This document shows, piece after piece, positions 7,367 through 15,007 of a stretch of DNA of 64,000 nt. How positions within the stretch are numbered: position 1 is the first letter of the stretch; the number at the start of each line of letters is the position of its first letter. Under the pieces are notes generated by a model. It saw only the letters and a list, made by a program, of their open reading frames with translations. It made no database searches and was not told the origin of the DNA. This stretch comes from Marinirhabdus gelatinilytica (GTDB lineage Bacteria; Bacteroidota; Bacteroidia; Flavobacteriales; Flavobacteriaceae): positions 1-64,000 of the forward strand of contig NZ_QRAO01000004.1 of assembly GCF_003353425.1 (NCBI RefSeq), written 5' to 3'. Position numbers and translations under genes: made by a program.

Positions 7367-8926
7367 ATGAAAAATTTAAATCTTCTGGGGAGAGGATTTA
7401 GAATGTTCTCCCTCTTTTTATGTATTTTTATGGCAAATAGTTTCTCTATGTTTGCACAAACTATTTATGACGAATGCGGAACACTGGACTTCAATAATCC
7501 CAATTTTAATGGTAACTACAGTTATACTGCGGATGTTATAGACACCGCAACCGAAGAACCCTTAGTATTAAATGTCTATTACTGGCAAGTGAAAGCTCCA
7601 GATGGAAGCTATGGAAATGTTACCTTTAGTGAGGATAATTTATTGGAAAGTATTGCGGCATTGAATATGCATTTTAATCAATTCAATATATTCTTAAAAT
7701 ATATAGGATATGGTGAAATAAATACTCCTAGTGATTTGCCTTTGGTTGAGTATGAATATAATTCTTTGTTGGAGCAATGGGAGTGTAATCCATATCCCGG
7801 CCAATTTGATCCAAATGGCTATGGTATTATTGGAAGATGTCAAATAAGCAATTTTTTTAATTGGGCCAATACCCATTTCAAACATCCCAATGCACTAAAC
7901 ATTTATGTGCCATATGCATCAGAATTTGGAGGAGCAGCAAGAGGTGTGGGCAGTAATATGTTGGTAATGAAAATAGATAAGCTCACTACCTTGCATGAAA
8001 TGGGACATGCGTTGGGGCTTCACCATACCCGTGCTAAAGGGAATGGATGTTCCGATATGGAACACACCACAAGGACAAAATATTTGTTAAATGGCTCCTT
8101 AAATCTAGATTTTAATGCAGAGACCGCAGATGATGAGGTGGTGGATACCGCTGCAAATACTTGCTATCGTAAGACGGGACCAAATGGCCAGAGTATATAC
8201 CCGTATATTGATTATGGCACTTCCAGTGGAGATTGTTTGTATACTGGAATGGAAGAAGATGAAATAGGGGTAGAATACGAAATATCGCACGAAGACGTAA
8301 TCAACAACATGAGTGATGCTTACCCCTGTGCGACCGATTACATTACGGCCGGACAGGGACACCGTATGCGCGAGACGATACAGCAGGATCCGGACCTTAC
8401 CAGTGCTATGAATGTTGATGGAATAGCCTCTTTGTTTGAACCTTATGCTGGAGCGTACGATCCTGATGCCAATGATCCAGAGACCTATCCATTACCTTTG
8501 TTTCAACCAGGATTTGATTATATCTTTAGGCCATGCTGCTGCGACTACCCATTGCCATCAGATTATTCCGATATATCCTTTAGTTATAATGGCAATAATG
8601 GGGTAGCTACCGTTATTTCCAAGGACGAGACAGATTATAGTACCATAACCCATCCCAACCACAAAGCAATAGAGATAGCCCAGTTGGCTCCCTATATGAA
8701 CAATCCCGTGCGCAAATGCTGGGATAGGCAGGGTATAGCTACCAGCGGTAGTGTGACCGAATTTAACGATGGGGTCTTTAATGGTAATTATACTACGACA
8801 GCGCAAGATTCTACGCAGATAAACAACCCACTCTTAATAGACAATCTTAGCCCAGGGCTCTATACCATAGATAAAACATACGACGATGGTACTACAGACC
8901 AGACAGTTGTACAAAAACATAATTGA
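7367..8926 (+). CDS. Secreted zincin metalloprotease, pappalysin/M43-like
   Basis: A 519-residue exported protein with a signal peptide ending near SMFAQT (about residue 31). The extended zinc motif HExxHxxGxxH is complete: His210, Glu211, His214, Gly217 and His220 in TLHEMGHALGLHHT, typical of metzincin-like secreted peptidases. A Cys-rich stretch (RPCCCDYP) lies near residue 390. The C terminus (LSPGLYTIDKTYDDG then QKHN) resembles the last two strands of a T9SS sorting domain but has no YPNP motif. It is divergent from the XRE gene and followed by a VCBS-repeat protein. Substrate unknown; predation, defence or nutrient use are all possible. Confidence 0.75.
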   Translation: MKNLNLLGRGFRMFSLFLCIFMANSFSMFAQTIYDECGTLDFNNPNFNGNYSYTADVIDTATEEPLVLNVYYWQVKAPDGSYGNVTFSEDNLLESIAALNMHFNQFNIFLKYIGYGEINTPSDLPLVEYEYNSLLEQWECNPYPGQFDPNGYGIIGRCQISNFFNWANTHFKHPNALNIYVPYASEFGGAARGVGSNMLVMKIDKLTTLHEMGHALGLHHTRAKGNGCSDMEHTTRTKYLLNGSLNLDFNAETADDEVVDTAANTCYRKTGPNGQSIYPYIDYGTSSGDCLYTGMEEDEIGVEYEISHEDVINNMSDAYPCATDYITAGQGHRMRETIQQDPDLTSAMNVDGIASLFEPYAGAYDPDANDPETYPLPLFQPGFDYIFRPCCCDYPLPSDYSDISFSYNGNNGVATVISKDETDYSTITHPNHKAIEIAQLAPYMNNPVRKCWDRQGIATSGSVTEFNDGVFNGNYTTTAQDSTQINNPLLIDNLSPGLYTIDKTYDDGTTDQTVVQKHN

Positions 8927-8941
8927 TTTATTAATAAGCAA

Positions 8942-8962
8942 GCGGGAGTCCACGGCTCCCGC
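8942..8962 (+). terminator. Hairpin after metalloprotease gene, weak terminator
   Basis: Stem GCGGGAG/CTCCCGC (8942-8948 with 8956-8962), 7-base loop, 16 bases past the stop. The following bases are AT-rich without a clear T run, so it may attenuate rather than end transcription into the next gene, which starts 17 bases later. Confidence 0.5.
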
Positions 8963-8979
8963 AATTATATTCTATTGCA

Positions 8980-10365
8980 ATGGACTACTTAAAATTATTT
9001 TTTTTTCTTTTCGCTATTCCAATGTTTTCCCAGTTTGGACCAGAACAGTTAATCAGTAAAGATACAGGACTACCTGTGTCTATTATAATTGCAGATTTGG
9101 ATGGAGATGGTTTTTTAGATGCACTTACTGGCGCACGCTCTTCCAACGAAGTTGCTTGGTTTAAGAATGAAGATGGCTTGGGTACTTTTGGTTCTGTTAA
9201 TCCTATAACACCTTCGGATGAAGTTAGAAGAATACACGCTGGAGACCTGGATGGAGATGGTGACAATGATATTGTCGTGGCACAGATTTTTGAAGATACA
9301 TTTTACTGGCAGGAGAATTTAGATGGTGAAGGAAATTTTGGCCCCCAACAAATTATAGATGACAATGCAGATAATGCATATGAGGCAATACCCGCAGACC
9401 TTGATGGTGATGGCGATCTGGATCTTGTTGCAGCCATATCTGATGACTCTAGGGCTGTATGGTACGAGAATCTAGATGGTCAGGGCAATTTTGGATCTTT
9501 ACGAGTAATCTCCAACGTACAATTGGCTTGTCGCTCTGTTTTTCCAGCAGATATTGATGGTGATGGTGATTTGGATGTTGTAGCAAATTCTGGAGGAGAC
9601 GTAACTATTTCTTGGTTTGAGAATGAGGATGGATTAGGGAATTTTGGTCCCAAAAAAATAGTTGCTGGGGAGGCATTATATGTAGCCGATGTGTTTTGTG
9701 CAGATATGGATGGTGATGGGGATTTGGATATAGTGGGTACTACAAATGCTGAGGATAGGGTAGCTTGGCACGAAAACCTTGATGGTCTTGGTGCATTTGG
9801 CCCACAACAAATAATCACTAATGAAGCATTAAGTTGTACTTCTATTTTTTGTGGAGATTTAGATAATGATGGAGATATAGATGTTTTGTACAGTTCAACA
9901 CCAAATAGTACTATTGAAAACTCACAAATTGCGTGGAGTGAAAATTTGGACGGCCAAGGTACTTTTGGGGGTAAGTTGATCATTGGCGATGAACTACAGT
10001 TAACTCGCGAAGTCTATGCCGCCGATATAGACAGTGACGGCGATCTGGATGTTTTTGCTGCTTCCCAGAACAACAACAAGGTGGTTTGGTACGAGAACCA
10101 GACCATTCTTGGAGTAGGAGAACAACGGGTTCAGGGCGGTGTCACATTATATCCCAATCCCACACAGACCGAGCTTTTCATTGAACATGCAAGCTATACA
10201 ACTTTTAACAACGTAACAATCTACAGTGTACAGGGAAAGATTGTATTACAACAGGACTATCACAGTAAAGCAATAGATATATCCCAGTTATCCAGTGGAG
10301 TATATTTTGTAAGCTTAACAGATACACAGGCTAAAAAGACAGTCAGGAAGTTTATTAAAAAATAA
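8980..10365 (+). CDS. FG-GAP/VCBS-repeat protein with T9SS sorting domain
   Basis: A 461-residue exported protein: short signal peptide (IPMFSQ), then seven Asp-rich calcium-binding repeats of the form ADxDGDGDLD near residues 35, 88, 139, 190, 243, 295 and 348, each followed by a WxENLDGxGxFG strand. This spacing of about 52 residues is typical of a seven-bladed beta-propeller. The C-terminal 80 residues form a type A T9SS sorting tail (LYPNPTQTELFIEH, GVYFVSL, VRKFIKK). Likely a cell-surface adhesin or binding protein. It is probably cotranscribed with, or follows, the metalloprotease. Confidence 0.85.
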   Translation: MDYLKLFFFLFAIPMFSQFGPEQLISKDTGLPVSIIIADLDGDGFLDALTGARSSNEVAWFKNEDGLGTFGSVNPITPSDEVRRIHAGDLDGDGDNDIVVAQIFEDTFYWQENLDGEGNFGPQQIIDDNADNAYEAIPADLDGDGDLDLVAAISDDSRAVWYENLDGQGNFGSLRVISNVQLACRSVFPADIDGDGDLDVVANSGGDVTISWFENEDGLGNFGPKKIVAGEALYVADVFCADMDGDGDLDIVGTTNAEDRVAWHENLDGLGAFGPQQIITNEALSCTSIFCGDLDNDGDIDVLYSSTPNSTIENSQIAWSENLDGQGTFGGKLIIGDELQLTREVYAADIDSDGDLDVFAASQNNNKVVWYENQTILGVGEQRVQGGVTLYPNPTQTELFIEHASYTTFNNVTIYSVQGKIVLQQDYHSKAIDISQLSSGVYFVSLTDTQAKKTVRKFIKK

Positions 10366-10417
10366 AATTGCTCTAATTTATAGATACTTAGGATCTTCAA
10401 TTTTATGCTACATTAAA

Positions 10418-11188
10418 CTATTCTACCACCCCACCATATTTCCTGATACTTTCCTTAATTTGTTCCATGCGGTTTTCAGGGTCTGGGTGGGTACTTTGAA
10501 ATTCTGGGACACGGCTTGGTCCAGCGGCTGCTTTTAATATTTGCATCACGCCAATCATCTCGTTGGGATTGTAACCTGCTTTGATCATAAACCGAACGCC
10601 CAGGTCGTCACTTTCCAGCTCGTCGTCACGGCCGTTGGAGAGTAGGGTGGTCATCCCAATTTGTGAAACAGCACTTCCTGCGCCCACGCCCACTTCGGCT
10701 CCTTGCGCTACGGTTTGCCAAACTTGTGTGTTCGCAATACGTTCGCTACTGTGGCGGCCTATTACATGACCTATTTCGTGGCCCAGTACACCTGCCAGTT
10801 GGTCTTCGTTCTGTAATTTACTATAAAGTGCATAGGTGATAAAAATTTGCCCTCCCGGCAGTGCAAACGCGTTGATGGTCTGCGGATCTGCCAGTAAGTG
10901 GAATTCATATTGATAGGGAGTTTGTGTGGCAACGGTATTTTCGACCAATTTTTGACCTACCATATCTACATAGTTCTGCAAGCGTTGGTCCTGATACATA
11001 CCTCCGTATTCCTCGATCATCTTGGGGGCGTTGGCAAGCCCAATGGCAATCTCTTCCTTGGGGTCCATGGAGATGGCCTGGGTAGTGCCCGTATAAGGAT
11101 TTTCCTCCATAGAAGAGCAATAGCGCACCAAACCAAAACCGGCAATGAGTACGCCAATCAATATCCTGAGTTTCCAACTTCCTCTCAT
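10418..11188 (-). CDS. M48-family metalloprotease, envelope-anchored
   Basis: A 256-residue peptidase with an N-terminal hydrophobic anchor (about residues 8-22, with RYC just after that could be a weak lipobox). The M48 core has HEIGH at residues 137-141 and the third zinc ligand in DELESDDLG about 60 residues later; LPGGQIFITYALY precedes it as in BepA/LoiP-type proteins. Such enzymes degrade or help mature outer-membrane proteins in the periplasm. It is last of three minus-strand peptidase genes. Confidence 0.88.
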   Translation of the reverse strand: MRGSWKLRILIGVLIAGFGLVRYCSSMEENPYTGTTQAISMDPKEEIAIGLANAPKMIEEYGGMYQDQRLQNYVDMVGQKLVENTVATQTPYQYEFHLLADPQTINAFALPGGQIFITYALYSKLQNEDQLAGVLGHEIGHVIGRHSSERIANTQVWQTVAQGAEVGVGAGSAVSQIGMTTLLSNGRDDELESDDLGVRFMIKAGYNPNEMIGVMQILKAAAGPSRVPEFQSTHPDPENRMEQIKESIRKYGGVVE

Positions 11189-11246
11189 AGGTTGACTTTT
11201 AAGAATCTAAGATACGAAATGTTCTGCTTAGTGTATGGAGTGTTTG

Positions 11247-11993
11247 CTAAAGTAATTTTGGGTTGATGTCCAAGATGTTTTCAGTACGGTATTTTTCAAT
11301 AAAAGCATCGCTAAAATGATTGGCTCCCTTTATTTTTTCTTCCAAGAGGATTTGCTTTACGTCCAGTTTTCTGTACTCTTGGAGCATGGGGACAGAGACC
11401 GGTGCATAGCTAAAGTGCCATGGTTCGTATTTAAAACCCTTCCGGTTGGCATTGTCTGTATATACTTCAAAGAAACCAAAGCTTTTGGCATTTTTATCCA
11501 ACCATTCCTTCAATTTACAAAAAGGACCTTTCCCATGGAACAGCTCGGGTTGTAGTACACTCTTGGGGCGTGGGGAGGCACCGCCGTCAATAATGTCAAT
11601 ATCGGTGCCCCAGTGGTGGCGGGAAGTCCCGGGGATAGTGGAGTATTCAATAATCTTTTCGATGGCTTGGGTGGGCGAGAGGCCCTGTTTGGTAAAGCGG
11701 TTGTACTTGCCCTCAAAAATTTCTTTCTGGCGCTGAAAGCTTCGGTAGGCAGAAACTACCTCAATGGAGATACCGGCTTCGGCAGCGGCAGCTTTCATTT
11801 TTTTGAAAGCTTCTTTGGCGTCCTTGTGCATTTTGCTGGTGTAGCTACCCCCCACAATATCCGGATTGCCTTTACCAATGAGTTGGGAGCGGGTAAATGT
11901 TTGTATAATTTCAGAAGAAAAACCCAGCGAGGGAATTAAAGTTAAACCTAGGGTTGCAACCAAGCTCTGTTGAATGAATTCTTTTCGTTTCAT
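11247..11993 (-). CDS. M15-family D,D-carboxypeptidase, VanY-like
   Basis: A 248-residue exported enzyme with an N-terminal signal (MKRKEFIQQ then a hydrophobic run to about 25). The VanY signature is present: SAYRSFQRQKEIF, PGTSRHHWGTDIDI with the zinc His and Asp, and EPWHFSYAP with the catalytic Glu and last His. These enzymes trim the terminal D-Ala of peptidoglycan stem peptides. The start lies 3 bases past the stop of pepE, and the M48 gene follows downstream, giving a peptidase operon. Confidence 0.88.
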   Translation of the reverse strand: MKRKEFIQQSLVATLGLTLIPSLGFSSEIIQTFTRSQLIGKGNPDIVGGSYTSKMHKDAKEAFKKMKAAAAEAGISIEVVSAYRSFQRQKEIFEGKYNRFTKQGLSPTQAIEKIIEYSTIPGTSRHHWGTDIDIIDGGASPRPKSVLQPELFHGKGPFCKLKEWLDKNAKSFGFFEVYTDNANRKGFKYEPWHFSYAPVSVPMLQEYRKLDVKQILLEEKIKGANHFSDAFIEKYRTENILDINPKLL

Positions 11994-11996
11994 GGC

Positions 11997-12701
11997 CTAA
12001 AAATAATCAATTTGGGTGCCACTTTCTATCTCATAGGCTGTTTTATCTTTTTCAAAAACCCTGGCCGAAAGTACGCCCTGCAACACAATTTTTTCAGCTC
12101 GTACCCGTAGCCAACTTCCTTCCCGCAGTCCAATTACGGGTACGGTGTTCTGGGTATGGAACTCCTTGATGCGCGTCTCCCGTGTCTCGCCCATATGCTT
12201 GCTATTGGGGTCTGGATCGAGATAATGTGGATTGACGTTAAACGGTAGCACGCCCAAGGTCTTAAAACTTGGGGGATACACTATGGGCATATCGTTGGTC
12301 GTCATCATGCTAGGGCCGCAAATATTACTTCCGGCGCTCGTCCCCAAATATGGGGTGCCCTTAAAAATAGCCTCCCGTAGCACTTGCATCAGCCCTAATT
12401 GATGCAGCGCATTTACAAGTACAAAAGTATTGCCGCCACCCGTGAAGATCGCTTGGGCATTTTTAATGGCTTCCCCGGGATCATCAAACGTGTGGACACC
12501 TACAACCTTTTTGTTAATTTTCTTGAATACATCGGCTGCCTTCGCAGTATATTGGTCATGCGAAATACCACCGGGTCTTGCATAGGGCATAAACAGTATT
12601 TCCTCCGATTGGGAAAATAGGTGTTCCAATTCGGGTAATAAGTAGTCCAAATAGCTACCTTGATGTAGGGTTGAGGTACTAGCAACAATAAGGTTTTTCA
12701 T
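11997..12701 (-). CDS. pepE: Dipeptidase E (peptidase family S51)
   Basis: A 234-residue cytoplasmic enzyme that cleaves Asp-Xaa dipeptides. The GGGNTFVLVNAL segment and the nucleophile elbow YLGTSAGSNICGPSM (catalytic Ser) are clear, and NVNPHYLDPDPNSKHMGETR carries the family His region. Length and order match PepE. It is the first gene of the minus-strand peptidase operon. Confidence 0.92.
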   Translation of the reverse strand: MKNLIVASTSTLHQGSYLDYLLPELEHLFSQSEEILFMPYARPGGISHDQYTAKAADVFKKINKKVVGVHTFDDPGEAIKNAQAIFTGGGNTFVLVNALHQLGLMQVLREAIFKGTPYLGTSAGSNICGPSMMTTNDMPIVYPPSFKTLGVLPFNVNPHYLDPDPNSKHMGETRETRIKEFHTQNTVPVIGLREGSWLRVRAEKIVLQGVLSARVFEKDKTAYEIESGTQIDYF

Positions 12702-12787
12702 GCTGTTGAAATGTGCTGGGTTTTATTTCGTCTCTATACTAACTGTACAAAGCTTGCGATTATTTTCGACTTTTAAAAAAACTGCCG

Positions 12788-12795
12788 TATCTTTA
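12788..12795 (+). promoter_or_regulatory. Candidate -7 box (TATCTTTA) of the 12800 operon
   Basis: TATCTTTA differs by one base from TAnnTTTG and ends four bases before the ATG at 12800. If used, the transcript would be nearly leaderless. Confidence 0.4.
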
Positions 12796-12799
12796 GTAT

Positions 12800-13621
12800 A
12801 TGAAAAACTTGTTTCTTTTTTGTGGGATCTTTTTCACTATTGCAGCATTTTCACAACAAACTGAACGTGTTGAAGTACAAGGTGAAATTATTGTACCTGT
12901 GGGAGATGAAAAGGAACAGATAAGCGTTTACAATACATCTTCACAAAAAGGAACCACTACAGATGCTGAGGGTAAATTTACCCTGAAAGTCGCCGCAAAT
13001 GATAGGGTGTTAATCACCGCATTGCAGTTTCAACCCTTTACGGTGGTAGTGGACCAAGGCGTTGTGGATAAAAAAACAATGCGCATTCTTATGAACCCTG
13101 CCATCAACCAGTTGGAAGAGGTTGTCGTGAGGCCATACGATCTTTCCGGAAATGTAGAAGTGGACGTAAAAAGGCTTCCGGTATTTGAGGTGCCCAATTA
13201 CGATCTTTCCTATGAAACCATAACTTTCGATTATACATTTACGCCAGATAAGCTCTCCAAAGTAGAAGGGAATGCGGCCCAAGATGCCTTGGGTACGGGC
13301 GGTTTGCAGTACGGTGCCAATTTTGGTAATATCATTGCCGGCATTGCGGGTTTGTTGCTGAAAAATAAAGATAAAAACACTCCCGCTGAAAAGTTGAACA
13401 ACGGCCAAGTATTGGTAACCGCTTTACAACAACGGTTCAGTACTACTTATTATACTGAAACATTAGGCATCCCCACCGAAAAAGTGGACGACTTTATCTA
13501 TTTTGCACAAGACAATGCCATACAGCCTTACTTACTAAAACCTGAAAATGAAATAGAACTCATGGAGGTGCTGTTGGAGCAAAGTGTATTGTACAAAGAG
13601 CGATCACAACATGAAGACTAA
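12800..13621 (+). CDS. Exported protein with carboxypeptidase-regulatory-like domain
   Basis: A 273-residue protein with a signal peptide (to about AAFSQQ). Residues 20-110 form a CarboxypepD_reg-like (CNA-B type) beta-sandwich: VQGEIIVPVGDEKEQISVYNTSSQKGTTTDAEGKF, then ITALQFQPFTVVV and the linker NQLEEVVVRPYDLSGNVEVD as found before the plug of SusC/TonB receptors. No beta-barrel follows. The C-terminal half is specific and unrecognised. It is a paralogue of the next gene, whose ATG lies inside its last codons. Confidence 0.75.
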   Translation: MKNLFLFCGIFFTIAAFSQQTERVEVQGEIIVPVGDEKEQISVYNTSSQKGTTTDAEGKFTLKVAANDRVLITALQFQPFTVVVDQGVVDKKTMRILMNPAINQLEEVVVRPYDLSGNVEVDVKRLPVFEVPNYDLSYETITFDYTFTPDKLSKVEGNAAQDALGTGGLQYGANFGNIIAGIAGLLLKNKDKNTPAEKLNNGQVLVTALQQRFSTTYYTETLGIPTEKVDDFIYFAQDNAIQPYLLKPENEIELMEVLLEQSVLYKERSQHED

Positions 13622-14390
13622 TCTCACCATTGTCTTTTGTGTTTTTTTTATTGCTGCAAAAATTGCCGCACAAACTACTACATTACAGGGAAAGGTTACC
13701 AATCTTGAAGATATTGAAGGCATCCATGTACTCAACAACAATTCCCGTAACAATAGCGTTACCGATGCCTTCGGGAATTTCTCGATACGTGCAAAGGTAA
13801 GTGATACATTGGTGTTTTCTTCGGTACATTATCTACCTCAAAAGGTTGAGGTTACACAGGCCATTGTAGAGAGTGGCATTGTAGTGGTAACGCTGGAGAA
13901 ACTCGTAAATCAATTGGATGAGGTGTTCTTAGGGTCAAATCTTTCGGGAGATCTCACCAAGGATACAGAGGGTATAAAAGTGGAACGCCCCATAAATTTT
14001 TTCGATTTGGGTATTCCCGGCTTTCAAGGAGAACCCGAAGAAAAAATACCCACTGTTTTGGGACAGACTATTGGCCCCACTCATGTGGATTTTGAGGCAC
14101 TGTACAAGCACTTGTCCGGCTACTATAAAAAACTCAAGATAAAGCGGAAATGGGAAGCCCAAAACAATACGGTAGCACGTATTCTATATGCGTTTGACGA
14201 AGATTTTTTAGAAGAAGCTTATGAAATTCCTAAAGATAGAACATACGATTTCATATTGTTCTGTATAGAAACTACAAGCCTTCAGAAAGATTTTAACAAC
14301 GAAAACAACGGCATTGTGCAGGATATCTTTAAAGAACAAGCGCCTATTTACGTTTCCAGACTACAAACAGAAACAACAAAAAGGGAATAA
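13611..14390 (+). CDS. Second exported carboxypeptidase-regulatory-like protein (paralogue)
   Basis: A 259-residue protein sharing the plan of its upstream neighbour: signal peptide, LQGKVTNLEDIEGIHVLNN, TDAFGNFSIRA, then NQLDEVFLGSNLSGDL. The C-terminal half has diverged. I chose ATG 13611 (MKTNLTIVF), which overlaps the preceding TAA by 11 bases; the longer frame from 13584 adds residues that do not look like a signal peptide. Probably translationally coupled. Function unknown. Confidence 0.75.
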   Translation: MKTNLTIVFCVFFIAAKIAAQTTTLQGKVTNLEDIEGIHVLNNNSRNNSVTDAFGNFSIRAKVSDTLVFSSVHYLPQKVEVTQAIVESGIVVVTLEKLVNQLDEVFLGSNLSGDLTKDTEGIKVERPINFFDLGIPGFQGEPEEKIPTVLGQTIGPTHVDFEALYKHLSGYYKKLKIKRKWEAQNNTVARILYAFDEDFLEEAYEIPKDRTYDFILFCIETTSLQKDFNNENNGIVQDIFKEQAPIYVSRLQTETTKRE

Positions 14391-14441
14391 TTCTTGTAAC
14401 AATTTGGCCTAAACTACGTCACATATCAGTTAAAAATAGCG

Positions 14442-14948
14442 ATGAAATTTCTTAAAACTGCCTTAGTTCTTTTTTTAGTTCCCCTGCTCACCTCTTCAGT
14501 AGACCATAAATTTTATGTGAGCATTACCAGTATTGAGCATGCGCCCAAAGAGGAGAGCTTGCAAATCATTACAAAAATTTTCTTGGATGATATTGAAGAT
14601 GCCCTGGAGAAACGATATAACAGGAAATTCAAGTTCAACTCCCAAAAAGAAAAAGAAGAGGACGAATTGATACTAAAGGATTACGTGTTTCAAAAATTAA
14701 AAGTCAAAGCGAACGGAACCCCGGCAACGCTTAACTATATTGGTAGGGAGTACGATATTGACGTGGTAAAGATCTATATAGAAATACCCAATGTCCCAAC
14801 CCTGAAAACTATAGAGATAGAGAACCAAGTATTGTTCGATATGTTTACCGATCAGCAAAATATAGTGCACATAAGAAATGGCGACACACGCCGAAGTTTG
14901 ATTTTGGAAAACCAAAACCCTAAAGGATTGTTAAATTTCAATCAATAG
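14442..14948 (+). CDS. DUF6702-like exported protein
   Basis: A 168-residue protein with a short signal (LVPLLTSS) and the sequence DHKFYVSITSIEHAPKEESLQIITKIFLDDIEDALEKRY, which I associate with the DUF6702 family often found beside M1 peptidases in flavobacteria. The remainder is rich in beta strands. It sits 51 bases after the paralogue pair and 59 bases before the M1 gene. Role unknown. Confidence 0.7.
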   Translation: MKFLKTALVLFLVPLLTSSVDHKFYVSITSIEHAPKEESLQIITKIFLDDIEDALEKRYNRKFKFNSQKEKEEDELILKDYVFQKLKVKANGTPATLNYIGREYDIDVVKIYIEIPNVPTLKTIEIENQVLFDMFTDQQNIVHIRNGDTRRSLILENQNPKGLLNFNQ

Positions 14949-15007
14949 TACGCCTAAACCCTTTATAACAAGTATTTTTAAACCTTTCAAAAAATAAACA
15001 ATAACAC

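Noticed and set aside
9480-9983. Minus-strand open frame of 167 codons opposite the VCBS-repeat gene
   Set aside because: It is the antisense of the GDGD repeat codons, which happen to lack stop codons in that frame; the composition is repetitive Ser/Pro/Lys with no signal or domain.
10363-10405. TAAAATTG/CAATTTTA inverted repeat after the VCBS gene as a terminator
   Set aside because: Only AT pairs in most of the stem and a 27-base loop; too weak to call.
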